Counted from the first letter of the stretch, positions 1 to 7,823 are shown. The stretch is DNA of 21,877 nucleotides from an uncultured Collinsella sp. (GCA_958403205.1 CATXWM010000035.1:1-21877), one strand, 5' to 3'. Made by a program: numbers and translations. Notes: generated by a model from the letters alone, not told the origin.

Positions 1-44
1 TGCAACGGAAAAGAGCCGCCCTTTCGGACGACTCAAACTGTAAT

Positions 45-118
45 GGGGCTTTTTTAGCTACCCTTACATTGAATAAAAGAGTGCGAAGTCGTCCAAAAAG
101 GGTAGCTAAAAAAGCCCC
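45..118. repeat. Long perfect inverted repeat, 21-bp arms
   Basis: Arms 45-65 and 98-118 are exact reverse complements, separated by 32 nt with no inner hairpin that I can see. Each arm carries a run of six T or A. Read on the minus strand, the structure lies just downstream of the DUF6020-like gene and is rich in T after the G/C part, so it could terminate that gene. The right side continues into CCCCGTCCCA (115-124), a 10-mer that recurs at the edge of the inverted repeat at 3652-3707. Confidence 0.85.
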
Positions 119-181
119 GTCCCAAATTAGCTGCCCCGCAGCGATATACGGTCGATAAGTGCCCAATCCCTTGGCTCGGTT

Positions 182-1885
182 TTATTCGGTCGATGCAACG
201 CTGGCAAAAGTCATCGCTGCGCTCACGGGCAGCCAGAACAACAACGGCAGCAGGTAGCGCATCGACTCGGTCGTGTACGACGTCGGCGAGATCCAAAGAA
301 CAAGGTTTGCCGCAACGAGTGGCGCCATCAGATAGAGTTTCTGGGGCGCACGACGTTTTATCTCCAGCAGCAGAAACGCCATACCCCAGGTCGACCAAAG
401 CGCCTTGGCGCCGACAAGCATGCCGACCGGCGTCGACTGAAACCATGCGACGAGCGACTCGACACTGCGACCCAAGGTCGCATCGGACCAGCTTAATCCC
501 AGGTCCCGCGAGCGAGGAAACACATGGCTCACGTTGTGCCCATCGACGGGAGTCACATAGGGCGACAAGGCCTCGCTTCCCGCCGCCGGCATGGCATACC
601 AGCCAATCTGCACTCCCAGATACGCCTCGAGATAACAAAGTAGATGCTGCAGGAGCCCCGCTACCCAAGCGCCAAAATAGGCTGCAAAATCGAGCTCGTC
701 GGCCTTACCAAACGTGGGGTCTTTAACGGAGTCGGTTAAAAACCACGTGTAGTTGTTTTTACCATCCTCCCCGATGGCGCGCTCGATCTCTTGACGCTGC
801 CATTCCGGAAGCTCGTCCCCGTGGTCACGCATCAGCAACGCGGACTGTTGAAACATGAGACCGTAGACCTCCTGCTTGCCACCAGGCTCGCACCCCAAAG
901 CGGGAAGCACGGCCCTGGGCACGATAACCGCCATAAACAAAGAAGCGCCGACCGCCATTGCCGCAACGACAACTCGCCCGCGCCGACCCGTTACCTTGAG
1001 GAACACGACAACCAGGACAACCAATACGAGAATCAGGCCGGTCTTACGCGTCAGCGAAACCAGAAGCAGAAGTGCAACGTATACAGCAAGGAAACCGGGT
1101 GCCCTCAGGAGTTGCCCCCTCGAACGCATAACCTCAATGGAGGCAACCGAGAACTGCAGGAAAAACGGCAGGAATGTGGCGTCCTTCGCCATGGCCGAGG
1201 CATAAATGGGAAGGTGCCAATACAGGCACAGAAACGCCAGCAGTGCCAGGCAAACGCCACGTCCGCCGCCCATACGGCGTACCAAAACAAGGCAGCAAGC
1301 CAAGGCACACGCCGTCAGAAACGCCTGTACCAGGCAGAAGGCGTACACCCCAGCATCAACGCTTCCCAGCGCACGGCCCAGGTCGGTAAACCATCCGTAC
1401 AGATAGGTATCGAGCACTGGATGGTGATCGGTAACGGCGCCCTCCGACAAGGCATTGGGTAAGCCGTTGTACTGCAAGAGCTGCTGGCGAGTATCCCACC
1501 AGATCACGCCCGGGAACAGCAGGACCAGCAACGGAGACCAGCAGGCGTAGATGATTGCGCCCAGTTTTACGATGCCGCCGAATGCGTACGTCTGCGGGAT
1601 GCCAGAGAACGCCATGTCGCACAAGTTGTCAAACCATCCAGCATGGACTTGTCGAGGAACGTCGACAGTACTTTTGCGTCCCGCCAGAAACCGCTCGATC
1701 AGACAGTCGCCGAGCATAAACGCTGCGCAGAAAAAGGCGATGTGCCCCAAGACATGGACCAAGTAGATAGGGTTGCAAGAGAATCCCACGGTATCGCGAA
1801 ACATATCCGCGATGGTCGCGAGCATCGCAAAGATGCCCGCGACCATCAGCGTGTCGCGATTCTGTTTTAATCGCTCCACCGGCAT
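182..1885 (-). CDS. Polytopic membrane protein, DUF6020-like, putative GT-C glycosyltransferase
   Basis: A 567-residue protein with many hydrophobic segments (for example about 13-28, 40-65, 105-128, 180-203, 210-228 and 265-298, plus several near the C-terminus). A loop after an early helix holds WWDTRQQ (129-135), followed by DHHPVLDTYLYG (153-164). That pattern is typical of the DUF6020 family, thought to be GT-C-like enzymes using lipid-linked sugars at the outer membrane face; this is family knowledge, not proof of activity. A basic, charged stretch AKD (233-235) lies in a later loop. The ATG is only 4 nt downstream of the preceding gene's TAA and has no clear ribosome binding site, so translational coupling is likely. 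It is probably the last gene of a minus-strand unit with the zinc-ribbon protein upstream. Substrate unknown. Confidence 0.75.
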   Translation of the reverse strand: MPVERLKQNRDTLMVAGIFAMLATIADMFRDTVGFSCNPIYLVHVLGHIAFFCAAFMLGDCLIERFLAGRKSTVDVPRQVHAGWFDNLCDMAFSGIPQTYAFGGIVKLGAIIYACWSPLLVLLFPGVIWWDTRQQLLQYNGLPNALSEGAVTDHHPVLDTYLYGWFTDLGRALGSVDAGVYAFCLVQAFLTACALACCLVLVRRMGGGRGVCLALLAFLCLYWHLPIYASAMAKDATFLPFFLQFSVASIEVMRSRGQLLRAPGFLAVYVALLLLVSLTRKTGLILVLVVLVVVFLKVTGRRGRVVVAAMAVGASLFMAVIVPRAVLPALGCEPGGKQEVYGLMFQQSALLMRDHGDELPEWQRQEIERAIGEDGKNNYTWFLTDSVKDPTFGKADELDFAAYFGAWVAGLLQHLLCYLEAYLGVQIGWYAMPAAGSEALSPYVTPVDGHNVSHVFPRSRDLGLSWSDATLGRSVESLVAWFQSTPVGMLVGAKALWSTWGMAFLLLEIKRRAPQKLYLMAPLVAANLVLWISPTSYTTESMRYLLPLLFWLPVSAAMTFASVASTE

Positions 1886-1889
1886 GCGC

Positions 1890-3533
1890 TTAGTGCTTTA
1901 CCGGAGCGCCGCAATGTGGGCAGAATTGAGAATCGGGCGTAAGCGGGCTTCCGCACGAGCTACAGAATCGCGGCGCATCCGAGGGCGCAGGAGCCTGCTG
2001 CGGTTGGGCCTGAGCCTGCTGTCCGGCGAAATTCTGCGGCATCGTCTGCTGAGGCGCTGTATATGCGGTGTTATTCGCAACTGCCGCATATGTCTTAGAG
2101 TGTTTGCGCATGCGAATGACAAAGAAGCCGCCAACGCCCGCCGCGATGAGAATCGCAACAATAACGACGATGAGAATGGGGTTGAACGAGGATGAGCTGT
2201 CGTCCTTTTGCGAATCGGCCAAAAGGGATTGCTGGGAGATGCCGCTCTTGTAGACATCGATCCTAAAACCGTCATCCTTATTATCTTGAACGGCGTAAAT
2301 CAATGAGCAGTCCTTCGAGAACCACGCAGACCCCATGTAGCCGTCGTCGCCTACGCGGTCGTATTCCAGCGAACCCCTCAAATTAATCTGAGAATGTGCG
2401 CCCGTCTTTGTATCAATCAGATACAACAGATTGTTATCGTTGTCGTCCGAACCATTGGCCAATGCAAACCTACCGTCATTCGATAGAGCGCCATATCCAC
2501 CTTCACTCATAAAGGGGAGATCATTAGGGTACTTAGTCCTCCATTTTGTTTCGCCTGTCTTGTTATCGACGACAATCATTTCAAGGCTTTCCAGCTCAGA
2601 AGAGCTGGAGCCGAGTCCATCACTGTTTTCGTTATACAAGCCCAGAACGAGCGATCCGTCCTGATTAAGCGTGTTGTATTCCAGATTGCTGTAGTAGGTG
2701 CAGGTTGCGTCACCCTTTTTTGAGACATAGAGGCAGGGGCCGATGGCGGAGCCGTCATCGTTAACGACAACCGTATTGCCCGCCCTGTCAAATTCAGACG
2801 TGTTGACGGCTTCCTTATCCTTCAGGTCGAGCGTTACCACGTCGTAGTACGAATGTGAATCGTAATCGTCGCCGCAATAATCCCGTATAACATAGCCGTA
2901 TTTGCCGTCATTTGAAATCCAAGCAGGGCCATCCAAAGAGTAGTCATCGGATGACGTAAATTCGTATTTAGTCGTTGTATTGCTGTTCTTAAAATCAACT
3001 ACGCTAAAAACCGCGTAATAATCCTCTGAACGCGAATCATATACTAGGGATGTTATAAAAAGCGATTTGTTGTCCTTAGATATTTGAAGCCTGACATCGC
3101 CATCATCGTCATCAAGCACGTCAGATGGAACCGCGGAGCCCAGCGGATACTCTTCCGACTTGTCATTGGACAGATCATATGCAATTACGGAATCGTTCGT
3201 TCTATTGAAACAGTAAAAGGTCTCTTCGTCGGCTGAAAAGCAGTATGCATTTTTATAGTCATCACTCTCGGAATCAATATCCACTATGGTGCGAGACCAA
3301 TCTTCGGTATCTAGTAAATAGAACTTTTCTTCAGATGCATCCCCGTACAGCACATACCTTCCAGAAGGCGAACGGTTTACATATATCGAATTCTCAAGCT
3401 CATACGTATCTTTCAGCTCGGGCGTGGGAACGTCGGCAGCATAGGCACCGAGCGGCGCCATGACAAGACTGGCAGCCAGTGCAAGGCCGGCCGTAAGGAG
3501 CATCCCCCATTTCATTTTTCTTGTTCTTGGCAT
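1890..3533 (-). CDS. Secreted propeller-like protein with membrane helix and C-terminal zinc ribbon
   Basis: 547 residues. The N-terminus is basic (MPRTRKMK), followed by a hydrophobic stretch and a likely signal peptidase site near AYAA (30-33). Residues 40-440 are acidic and Tyr/Asp/Ser-rich, with recurring short beta-strand patterns (for example YVNRSPSGRYVLYG, LFITSLVYDS and WISNDGKYGYVI) that resemble TolB/WD40-type propeller blades. A transmembrane helix spans about 452-473, followed by a Gln/Pro/Ala-rich linker and a four-Cys zinc ribbon (Cys524, 527, 538, 541). The layout implies an outside sensor-like domain and a cytoplasmic ribbon. The start has a good site (AAAGGGG) about 6 nt upstream. 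The middle of the gene is visibly richer in A and T than its neighbours, which hints at foreign origin. I do not recognise a named family for the whole protein; its role is unknown. Confidence 0.8.
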   Translation of the reverse strand: MPRTRKMKWGMLLTAGLALAASLVMAPLGAYAADVPTPELKDTYELENSIYVNRSPSGRYVLYGDASEEKFYLLDTEDWSRTIVDIDSESDDYKNAYCFSADEETFYCFNRTNDSVIAYDLSNDKSEEYPLGSAVPSDVLDDDDGDVRLQISKDNKSLFITSLVYDSRSEDYYAVFSVVDFKNSNTTTKYEFTSSDDYSLDGPAWISNDGKYGYVIRDYCGDDYDSHSYYDVVTLDLKDKEAVNTSEFDRAGNTVVVNDDGSAIGPCLYVSKKGDATCTYYSNLEYNTLNQDGSLVLGLYNENSDGLGSSSSELESLEMIVVDNKTGETKWRTKYPNDLPFMSEGGYGALSNDGRFALANGSDDNDNNLLYLIDTKTGAHSQINLRGSLEYDRVGDDGYMGSAWFSKDCSLIYAVQDNKDDGFRIDVYKSGISQQSLLADSQKDDSSSSFNPILIVVIVAILIAAGVGGFFVIRMRKHSKTYAAVANNTAYTAPQQTMPQNFAGQQAQAQPQQAPAPSDAPRFCSSCGSPLTPDSQFCPHCGAPVKH

Positions 3534-3651
3534 GGTTGCCCCTTTCGATCGAGAGGTGAGTAAGACCTGAGAATACGCTAAGCCCGAAAAAGCAAAATCT
3601 GTTGCGCAACAATTCCCGGCGAGTAAAAAAGTCGGTAACGCCTGATGAAAA

Positions 3652-3707
3652 TGGGACGGGGATTAAATAATCATTCGGTACGCAATGATTATTTAATCCC
3701 CGTCCCA
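3652..3707. repeat. Perfect 24-bp hairpin, 8-nt loop
   Basis: Arms 3652-3675 and 3684-3707 are exact reverse complements around an 8-nt loop (3676-3683). The outer half is GC-rich and ends in CCCCGTCCCA (3698-3707); the inner half is very AT-rich. It lies between two same-strand zinc-ribbon genes and could limit read-through from the upstream one. There is no classical T-run. Confidence 0.85.
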
Positions 3708-3713
3708 GAAAAA

Positions 3714-4013
3714 TCACTGGTGGTTGACGGGAGCGCCGCAGTTTTGGCAGAAGGAGGCATTTGTCTCCAGCTTTGAGCCACACTGAGCGCAAAAATAAGT
3801 AGGCTCAACTGGCTGAGCATCATCGACCGCGGTCGGCGTCTGCTGAAGCGGTGGAACCTGCTGCGCTGGAGGCATTTGCTGGTACGGATTGGACTGCGGA
3901 GGCTGAGGCTTGTTCGACGATTCCTTGTTCAAGATAACGGCAAAGGCGACAGCCGCGACACCACCAAACACAACTAGCAAAATGAGAAGATCGGATACCC
4001 TAAGGCCTATCAT
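3714..4013 (-). CDS. Small membrane-anchored zinc-ribbon protein
   Basis: 99 residues: a transmembrane helix at about 8-28, a Pro/Gln-rich linker at about 35-70, and a C-terminal zinc ribbon with two CxxC knuckles (CAQC and CQNC) followed by GAPVNHQ. The ribbon closely resembles the C-terminus of the protein encoded just downstream (1890-3533), so the two genes probably arose by sharing or duplicating this module. GAGGAG lies about 10 nt before the ATG and supports this start. Such double-CxxC ribbons are common at the ends of Gram-positive membrane proteins; binding of a metal or a partner protein is likely but unproven. Confidence 0.75.
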   Translation of the reverse strand: MIGLRVSDLLILLVVFGGVAAVAFAVILNKESSNKPQPPQSNPYQQMPPAQQVPPLQQTPTAVDDAQPVEPTYFCAQCGSKLETNASFCQNCGAPVNHQ

Positions 4014-4195
4014 CGCACATCAGCTCCTCATGTAGCGAAAGATGACGGATGCCGAGATTTTATCGCCGCACCGCAAGCCCCTCCTAGTGCGCAACACCCA
4101 GGCACGACCAGTCTTTTTGAGATTGGGGCGTGGCAAACGGGGGTCTTCGGGGTATAAGACGGCTAATTGTATGCCGCTTTTTGAAAGGAACCCTT

Positions 4196-4738
4196 ATGCC
4201 CAGCGTTGCCGTTCTTGCCGCCGATGGCTTTGAAACGATTGAATGCCTGACCATGGTTGATGTCATGCGTCGCGGCGGCGTGCGTGCCACGCTCGTCTCG
4301 ATCATGCCCACGCGCGAGGTCGTAAGCTCGCTGCAGATTCCCGTAACCTGCGACGCACTCTTTGACGAGATTAACTTTGACGAGTATGACTGCGTCGTCC
4401 TACCCGGCGGTCTGCCCGGCGCCACCAACCTGCGCGCCGACCAGCGCGTCTGCGACGTAGTCTGCGAGTTCGCCGCGACCAAGCATGTTGCCGCCATCTG
4501 CGCCGCCCCGTTTATCCTGGGCGAGCTTGACCTGCTCGAGGGACGCCACGCCACGTGCTTCCCCGGCTTTGAGAAGAGCTTCCCCGAGGGCGCCTATACC
4601 GGCGACAAGGTCACGCACGACGGCAACATCATCACCGCCAGCGGCATGGCCCAGTCGCTCCCCTTTGCGCTTGAGCTGCTGCGTACGCTCGCCGGCAACA
4701 AGGCTGTCGAGAAGGTTGCCGAGGGCATTCAGCTATGA
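4196..4738 (+). CDS. DJ-1/PfpI family protein
   Basis: 180 residues from the ATG at 4196, chosen because AAAGGA (4184-4189) sits at good spacing and the protein then begins directly with the first beta strand (MPSVAVLAADGFE). An earlier in-frame start at 4130 would add 22 residues of no family character. The conserved Glu is Glu13 (GFET), and the nucleophilic-elbow Cys is Cys102 in AAICAAP. LPGG (69-72) is the usual loop before the nucleophile. Length matches DJ-1/YajL-type proteins, which act as redox-sensitive chaperones or glyoxalase/deglycase-like enzymes; which activity applies cannot be read here. The stop overlaps the maf start (ATGA), so the two are cotranslated. Confidence 0.88.
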   Translation: MPSVAVLAADGFETIECLTMVDVMRRGGVRATLVSIMPTREVVSSLQIPVTCDALFDEINFDEYDCVVLPGGLPGATNLRADQRVCDVVCEFAATKHVAAICAAPFILGELDLLEGRHATCFPGFEKSFPEGAYTGDKVTHDGNIITASGMAQSLPFALELLRTLAGNKAVEKVAEGIQL

Positions 4739-5316
4739 TTTTGGCTTCGCAATCACCGCGCCGCATCGAGTTGATGCGCGAAGCGGGCTACGACATCCGC
4801 GTCATTCCCGCTGACATCGACGAGACTCCTTTTGATGACGAAGCCCCGCTTACGCTTGTCGAGCGCTTAGCTCGCGCTAAGGCTGCCGCCGTTGCCGCCG
4901 AGCACGCCGAGCCCAATGAGTTGACCATCGCGGCCGACACCATCGTCACCTTCGATGGCAAGCTTTTGGGCAAGCCGGCAAACGAGGACGAAGCCCGCAC
5001 CATGCTCCACGAGCTCTCGGGGCGCACGCACCAGGTCGCAACCGGCGTCTGCATCGTTAGAGCCGGAGACGTCACAGCCCCGCACGCCGCCGAGAGCCTG
5101 TCGTTTGTCGATGTGACCGACGTGGCGTTCTATGAGCTCACCGACGAGCAGATTGAGCGCTACGTCGCCTCGGGCGAGCCCATGGACAAGGCAGGCGCCT
5201 ACGGCATCCAGGGCGTCGGCGGGCGCATGCTCGTGCATGATATTTCGGGCGACTTCTACAACGTGGTGGGCCTGCCCATCGCTCGCGTCGCGCGTGCGAT
5301 TCAAAAACTATCGTAA
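4735..5316 (+). CDS. maf: Maf family nucleoside triphosphate pyrophosphatase
   Basis: 193 residues starting at the ATGA overlap with the DJ-1-like gene. The N-terminal signature ILASQSPRRIEL (2-13) is the Maf phosphate-binding loop. AADTIV (66-71) and GKP (79-81) are further family motifs, with the catalytic Asp at 68. Later GAYGIQGVGG and GDFYNVVGLPI fit the nucleotide-recognition and C-terminal parts. Maf proteins hydrolyse non-canonical or excess nucleoside triphosphates to monophosphate and pyrophosphate (house cleaning) and are linked to septum inhibition in Bacillus. Full length and intact. The sequence does not let me decide between dTTP/UTP and m7GTP preference. Confidence 0.93.
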   Translation: MILASQSPRRIELMREAGYDIRVIPADIDETPFDDEAPLTLVERLARAKAAAVAAEHAEPNELTIAADTIVTFDGKLLGKPANEDEARTMLHELSGRTHQVATGVCIVRAGDVTAPHAAESLSFVDVTDVAFYELTDEQIERYVASGEPMDKAGAYGIQGVGGRMLVHDISGDFYNVVGLPIARVARAIQKLS

Positions 5317-5324
5317 TTGCATCT

Positions 5325-5347
5325 GGCGCTGGGTATCCCCCAGCGCC
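5325..5347 (+). terminator. Possible terminator hairpin after maf
   Basis: GGCGCTGGG (5325-5333) pairs exactly with CCCAGCGCC (5339-5347) around a 5-nt loop, 9 nt after the maf stop. No T-run follows, so an intrinsic terminator is only possible, not shown. Confidence 0.35.
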
Positions 5348-5377
5348 TACAATTTCGGCGTACCATACGGATCCCGA

Positions 5378-5394
5378 CCGGGCATAAGGCCCGG
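5378..5394 (+). other. Hairpin upstream of the P1 peptidase ribosome binding site
   Basis: CCGGGC (5378-5383) and GCCCGG (5389-5394) form a 6-bp stem with loop ATAAG, ending 12 nt before AGGAG (5407-5411). It could influence translation or mark a transcript end. I recognise no known riboswitch. Confidence 0.3.
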
Positions 5395-5417
5395 CGGAAA
5401 ACCGATAGGAGTAAACC

Positions 5418-6419
5418 ATGGATACACTGCTTGAGGCCATTGACGTTTGCGATGTCGATGGCTTTTGCTTTGGCAACTATACGGACGAGGAGGCCGGCAC
5501 CGGTTGCACCGTAATCGTGGCACCCGAGGGCGCCACCGGCGGTGTTGACGTTCGCGGCGGTGCACCGGCATCGCGCGAGACCGACCTGCTGCGTCCCGAG
5601 AACACCGTGGACAAGGTCCACGCCGTCTGCCTTTCGGGTGGATCGGCCTTTGGTCTGGAGGCTGCAAGCGGCGTCGCCCGCGAGCTCGAGAGCCGCGGCA
5701 TCGGCCTTCCCGTCGGCCCCACGCAGGTGCCCATCGTTTGCTCTAGCTGCATCTTTGACCTCGCCTTTGGCGACCCCACCGTACGCCCCGACATTGAGGC
5801 TGGCATCTCCGCCGTGCGCGAGGCACTCGACAACACCCCCACCACGCTCGAGCAGGGCAATGTAGGTGCTGGCACCGGTGCCACCGTGGGCAAGCTCATG
5901 GGCCCCGCCACCTGCATGAAGGCCGGCCTAGGCGCTGCTGCCGTGGCACTCGGCCCCGTCAAGGTGGGCGCCGTGGTCTCAGTCAACGCCTGCGGCAACG
6001 TTATCGACCCCTTCACCGGCGAGTGGGTCGCCGGTATGCGCGCCGCAGCCGATAGCGACCAGATCGTCGACATGGAGCTCGCAGCCTTTGCCGCCGCCGG
6101 CTCCATGCAAATGCCACTCGACCGCACCAACACCACCATCAGCTGCATCGTCACCAACGTTGAGCTCACCAAGGCTCAGGCCACCAAGGTCTCCCAGATG
6201 GCCGCAGACGCCTATGCGCACGCCATCCGCCCCACGCACACCACCAACGACGGCGACACCATCTACACCCTCGCCAGCGGCAAGCTAGGAGCCCAGGCAA
6301 GCGCCACTGTGCCCCTAGACCTGTTAGGCATGCTCGCCGTAAGGGCCCTACAGACCGCCATCGTAAACGGAGCCAAAAACGCCAAAACCTCCCACGGCAT
6401 CCCCGGCGCCGCGAAATAA
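5418..6419 (+). CDS. P1 family (S58, DmpA/NylC-like) self-processing peptidase
   Basis: 333 residues, full length for the family. Motifs of the P1/S58 Ntn-hydrolase fold are visible: the LSGGSAFGLEAASGV stretch (72-86), GNVGAGTGATVGKLMG (147-162), a GLGAAAV segment (170-176), and TNTTISCIVTNVELTK (237-252). In relatives such as NylC the chain cleaves itself before a Thr preceded by Asn; here that is Asn238-Thr239, predicting subunits of about 238 and 95 residues. Members are aminopeptidases or amidases acting on small peptides, beta-peptides or nylon oligomers; the substrate here is unknown. No signal peptide is seen, so it is probably cytoplasmic. AGGAG at 5407-5411 supports the ATG. It is separated from maf by about 100 nt with two hairpins. 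Confidence 0.88.
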   Translation: MDTLLEAIDVCDVDGFCFGNYTDEEAGTGCTVIVAPEGATGGVDVRGGAPASRETDLLRPENTVDKVHAVCLSGGSAFGLEAASGVARELESRGIGLPVGPTQVPIVCSSCIFDLAFGDPTVRPDIEAGISAVREALDNTPTTLEQGNVGAGTGATVGKLMGPATCMKAGLGAAAVALGPVKVGAVVSVNACGNVIDPFTGEWVAGMRAAADSDQIVDMELAAFAAAGSMQMPLDRTNTTISCIVTNVELTKAQATKVSQMAADAYAHAIRPTHTTNDGDTIYTLASGKLGAQASATVPLDLLGMLAVRALQTAIVNGAKNAKTSHGIPGAAK

Positions 6420-6430
6420 TCCACTCGACC

Positions 6431-6559
6431 GTCGGTCGGGGACGGGCGGGCGTTACGTTTGCTGCTCTACAGTCCTATGCAAGACGAAGGCCACATTAAG
6501 TGGCCTTCTTTGCATGCGGAACTCGCGACAAACGTAACGCCCGCCCGTCCCCGACCGAC
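6431..6559. repeat. Nested palindromic element A (31-bp perfect arms, 67-nt core)
   Basis: Outer arms 6431-6461 and 6529-6559 are exact reverse complements of 31 nt. The core 6462-6528 holds an inner hairpin, GAAGGCCAC (6486-6494) with GTGGCCTTC (6500-6508), loop ATTAA, followed by TTT. The core aligns almost without gaps to the reverse complement of the core of element B (6671-6738): both have ACAGTYCT, CACATTAAGTG and GCGGAACT in the same order. It lies 11 nt past the P1 peptidase stop, at a convergent gene junction, so it may act as a two-way terminator. Confidence 0.85.
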
Positions 6560-6567
6560 TACCAACT

Positions 6568-6640
6568 AAGATCTTTTCAGCCCAGGCCCCTGTGTACCGC
6601 GCGTCGAAGATCTTCAAATTCACCTATCTGACAATCGATT
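6568..6640 (+). pseudogene. Remnant resembling the 3' end of the GT2 gene, inverted
   Basis: AAGATCTTCAAATTCA at 6607-6622 is the exact reverse complement of 6797-6812, the last codons of the GT2 gene. Read in frame on the plus strand, 6592-6621 gives residues close to VYRASKIFKF, against LYHLASKIFKF at the GT2 C-terminus. The match does not extend far on either side, and there is no open frame of useful length. It looks like a leftover of a second glycosyltransferase gene or an inverted duplication. A chance match of 16 bases at this spot is unlikely but not excluded. Confidence 0.4.
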
Positions 6641-6649
6641 TATAGCAGA

Positions 6650-6759
6650 GGCCCCTTGGCCTTTAGTTTGATACAAGTTCCGCACGAGCCGGAAAGCACT
6701 TAATGTGCTTTCCGTGCGAGCAGAACTGTTCGCAGTAGCAAACTAAAGGCCAAGGGGCC
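6650..6759. repeat. Nested palindromic element B (21-bp perfect arms, 68-nt core)
   Basis: Outer arms 6650-6670 and 6739-6759 are exact reverse complements. The core holds GGAAAGCAC (6691-6699) paired with GTGCTTTCC (6705-6713), flanked by further pairings CGCAC/GTGCG (6681-6685 with 6714-6718) and AGTTC/GAACT (6676-6680 with 6723-6727). Its core is homologous to that of element A in the opposite orientation, while its arms have a different sequence. It ends 32 nt before the GT2 stop. Confidence 0.85.
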
Positions 6760-6791
6760 CAGTCAACCTATCAGCAACGATTACTCAACAG

Positions 6792-7823
6792 TTAGTTGAA
6801 TTTGAAGATCTTTGAGGCAAGATGGTATAGGCCGAGTGTGGTTTTGTCTCCGGCCCGTCCATGCAGGTTGGTAAAGAATCCGACCACGCCGTAGCGAGCG
6901 CGACGATACATGCGCTCGTCGTACTCCTTCAGGTCCTTCCACAGCGTCTTCAGGCGCTCGTCGGCACAATCTTCCTCGGAAAGCTTGGTGAGCACCGAGC
7001 AAATCGCCATCATCATGGTGAAGTAGCCCATCATGTACGAACGCAGACGCGAGGACTCGACGTCCTGGTACAGGTGGAACGATTCCATCATGATGCGCGT
7101 TACGCGGAACTGCTGACCCAAGCGCTTGACCATCGTGGCCTCATTGACGCTCTGGCCCTCGCGACCGATAAAGTAGCGATAGAGATCGATGTCGGCGTAA
7201 TACATGGTCTTGCAGCGCGGCAGCGGCACGTAAGCGTAGATATTATCCACGTAGAACGTGTGTGCCGGCATAGGCAGATTGGACTCGCGCAGTACATCGG
7301 TGCGATAGCACAGGCTGTGCATGAGCAGGTTCTGATCGGGACGGAAGTGTCCGATCTGGTCCCAAGAGAAAATCTTTTTGCGCGGCAGGGCAAACTTGTA
7401 GCCAATAGCGGTATGCGTGCCCTCGTAAACCTTCTCGTACACGTAGTTCGAAATAAACAGGTCGACGCGCTGGTCGCGCTCCTCAAAGCCACGCAGAATC
7501 GACAGCATGGTCGAAAGCGCCGCACCGTCGAGCCAGTCGTCCGAGTCGACAACCTTGTAGTAGGTGCCCTGCGCCTCGCGCAGACCCGAGAGGACGGCAA
7601 TACCGTGGCCGCCGTTCTCCTGGTGCACCGCGCGGATAATGCCGGGATAACGGGCCTCCCACTCGTCGGCCTTGGCGGCCGTCTCGTCCTTGGAGCCGTC
7701 GTCCACCACGATAATCTCGATATCGGTGGCGTAATTGCTCCCCTCCAAGATGGAGGTGATGCAATGGTCCATGTCCTTGGCGGCGTTATACGAGGGAATA
7801 CCGAATGTTATGACTTTATGCAT
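6792..7823 (-). CDS. Family 2 glycosyltransferase, probable galactofuranosyltransferase
   Basis: 343 residues from the ATG at 7823, which sits inside the glf stop region (ATGCATAA), an 8-nt overlap typical of translational coupling. The protein then opens with the usual GT2 first strand, KVITFGIPSYNAAKD. A start at 7841 would add MRLSPA and is less likely. The GT-A nucleotide-sugar motifs are IIVVDDGS (37-44) and the metal-binding DSDD (93-96), with ENGGHGIAVLSG (69-80) between them. No transmembrane segment is obvious, so it is probably cytosolic or peripheral. Pairing with glf suggests transfer of galactofuranose, or of a neighbouring sugar, in a surface polysaccharide; that substrate is an inference from context. 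The C-terminal codons (SKIFKF) recur in inverted form at about 6607. Confidence 0.88.
   Translation of the reverse strand: MHKVITFGIPSYNAAKDMDHCITSILEGSNYATDIEIIVVDDGSKDETAAKADEWEARYPGIIRAVHQENGGHGIAVLSGLREAQGTYYKVVDSDDWLDGAALSTMLSILRGFEERDQRVDLFISNYVYEKVYEGTHTAIGYKFALPRKKIFSWDQIGHFRPDQNLLMHSLCYRTDVLRESNLPMPAHTFYVDNIYAYVPLPRCKTMYYADIDLYRYFIGREGQSVNEATMVKRLGQQFRVTRIMMESFHLYQDVESSRLRSYMMGYFTMMMAICSVLTKLSEEDCADERLKTLWKDLKEYDERMYRRARYGVVGFFTNLHGRAGDKTTLGLYHLASKIFKFN

Noticed and set aside
4140..4160. TATAAG at 4153 as the promoter of the DJ-1-like gene
   Set aside because: No matching -35 at a suitable distance and other AT-rich hexamers nearby; not strong enough to list.
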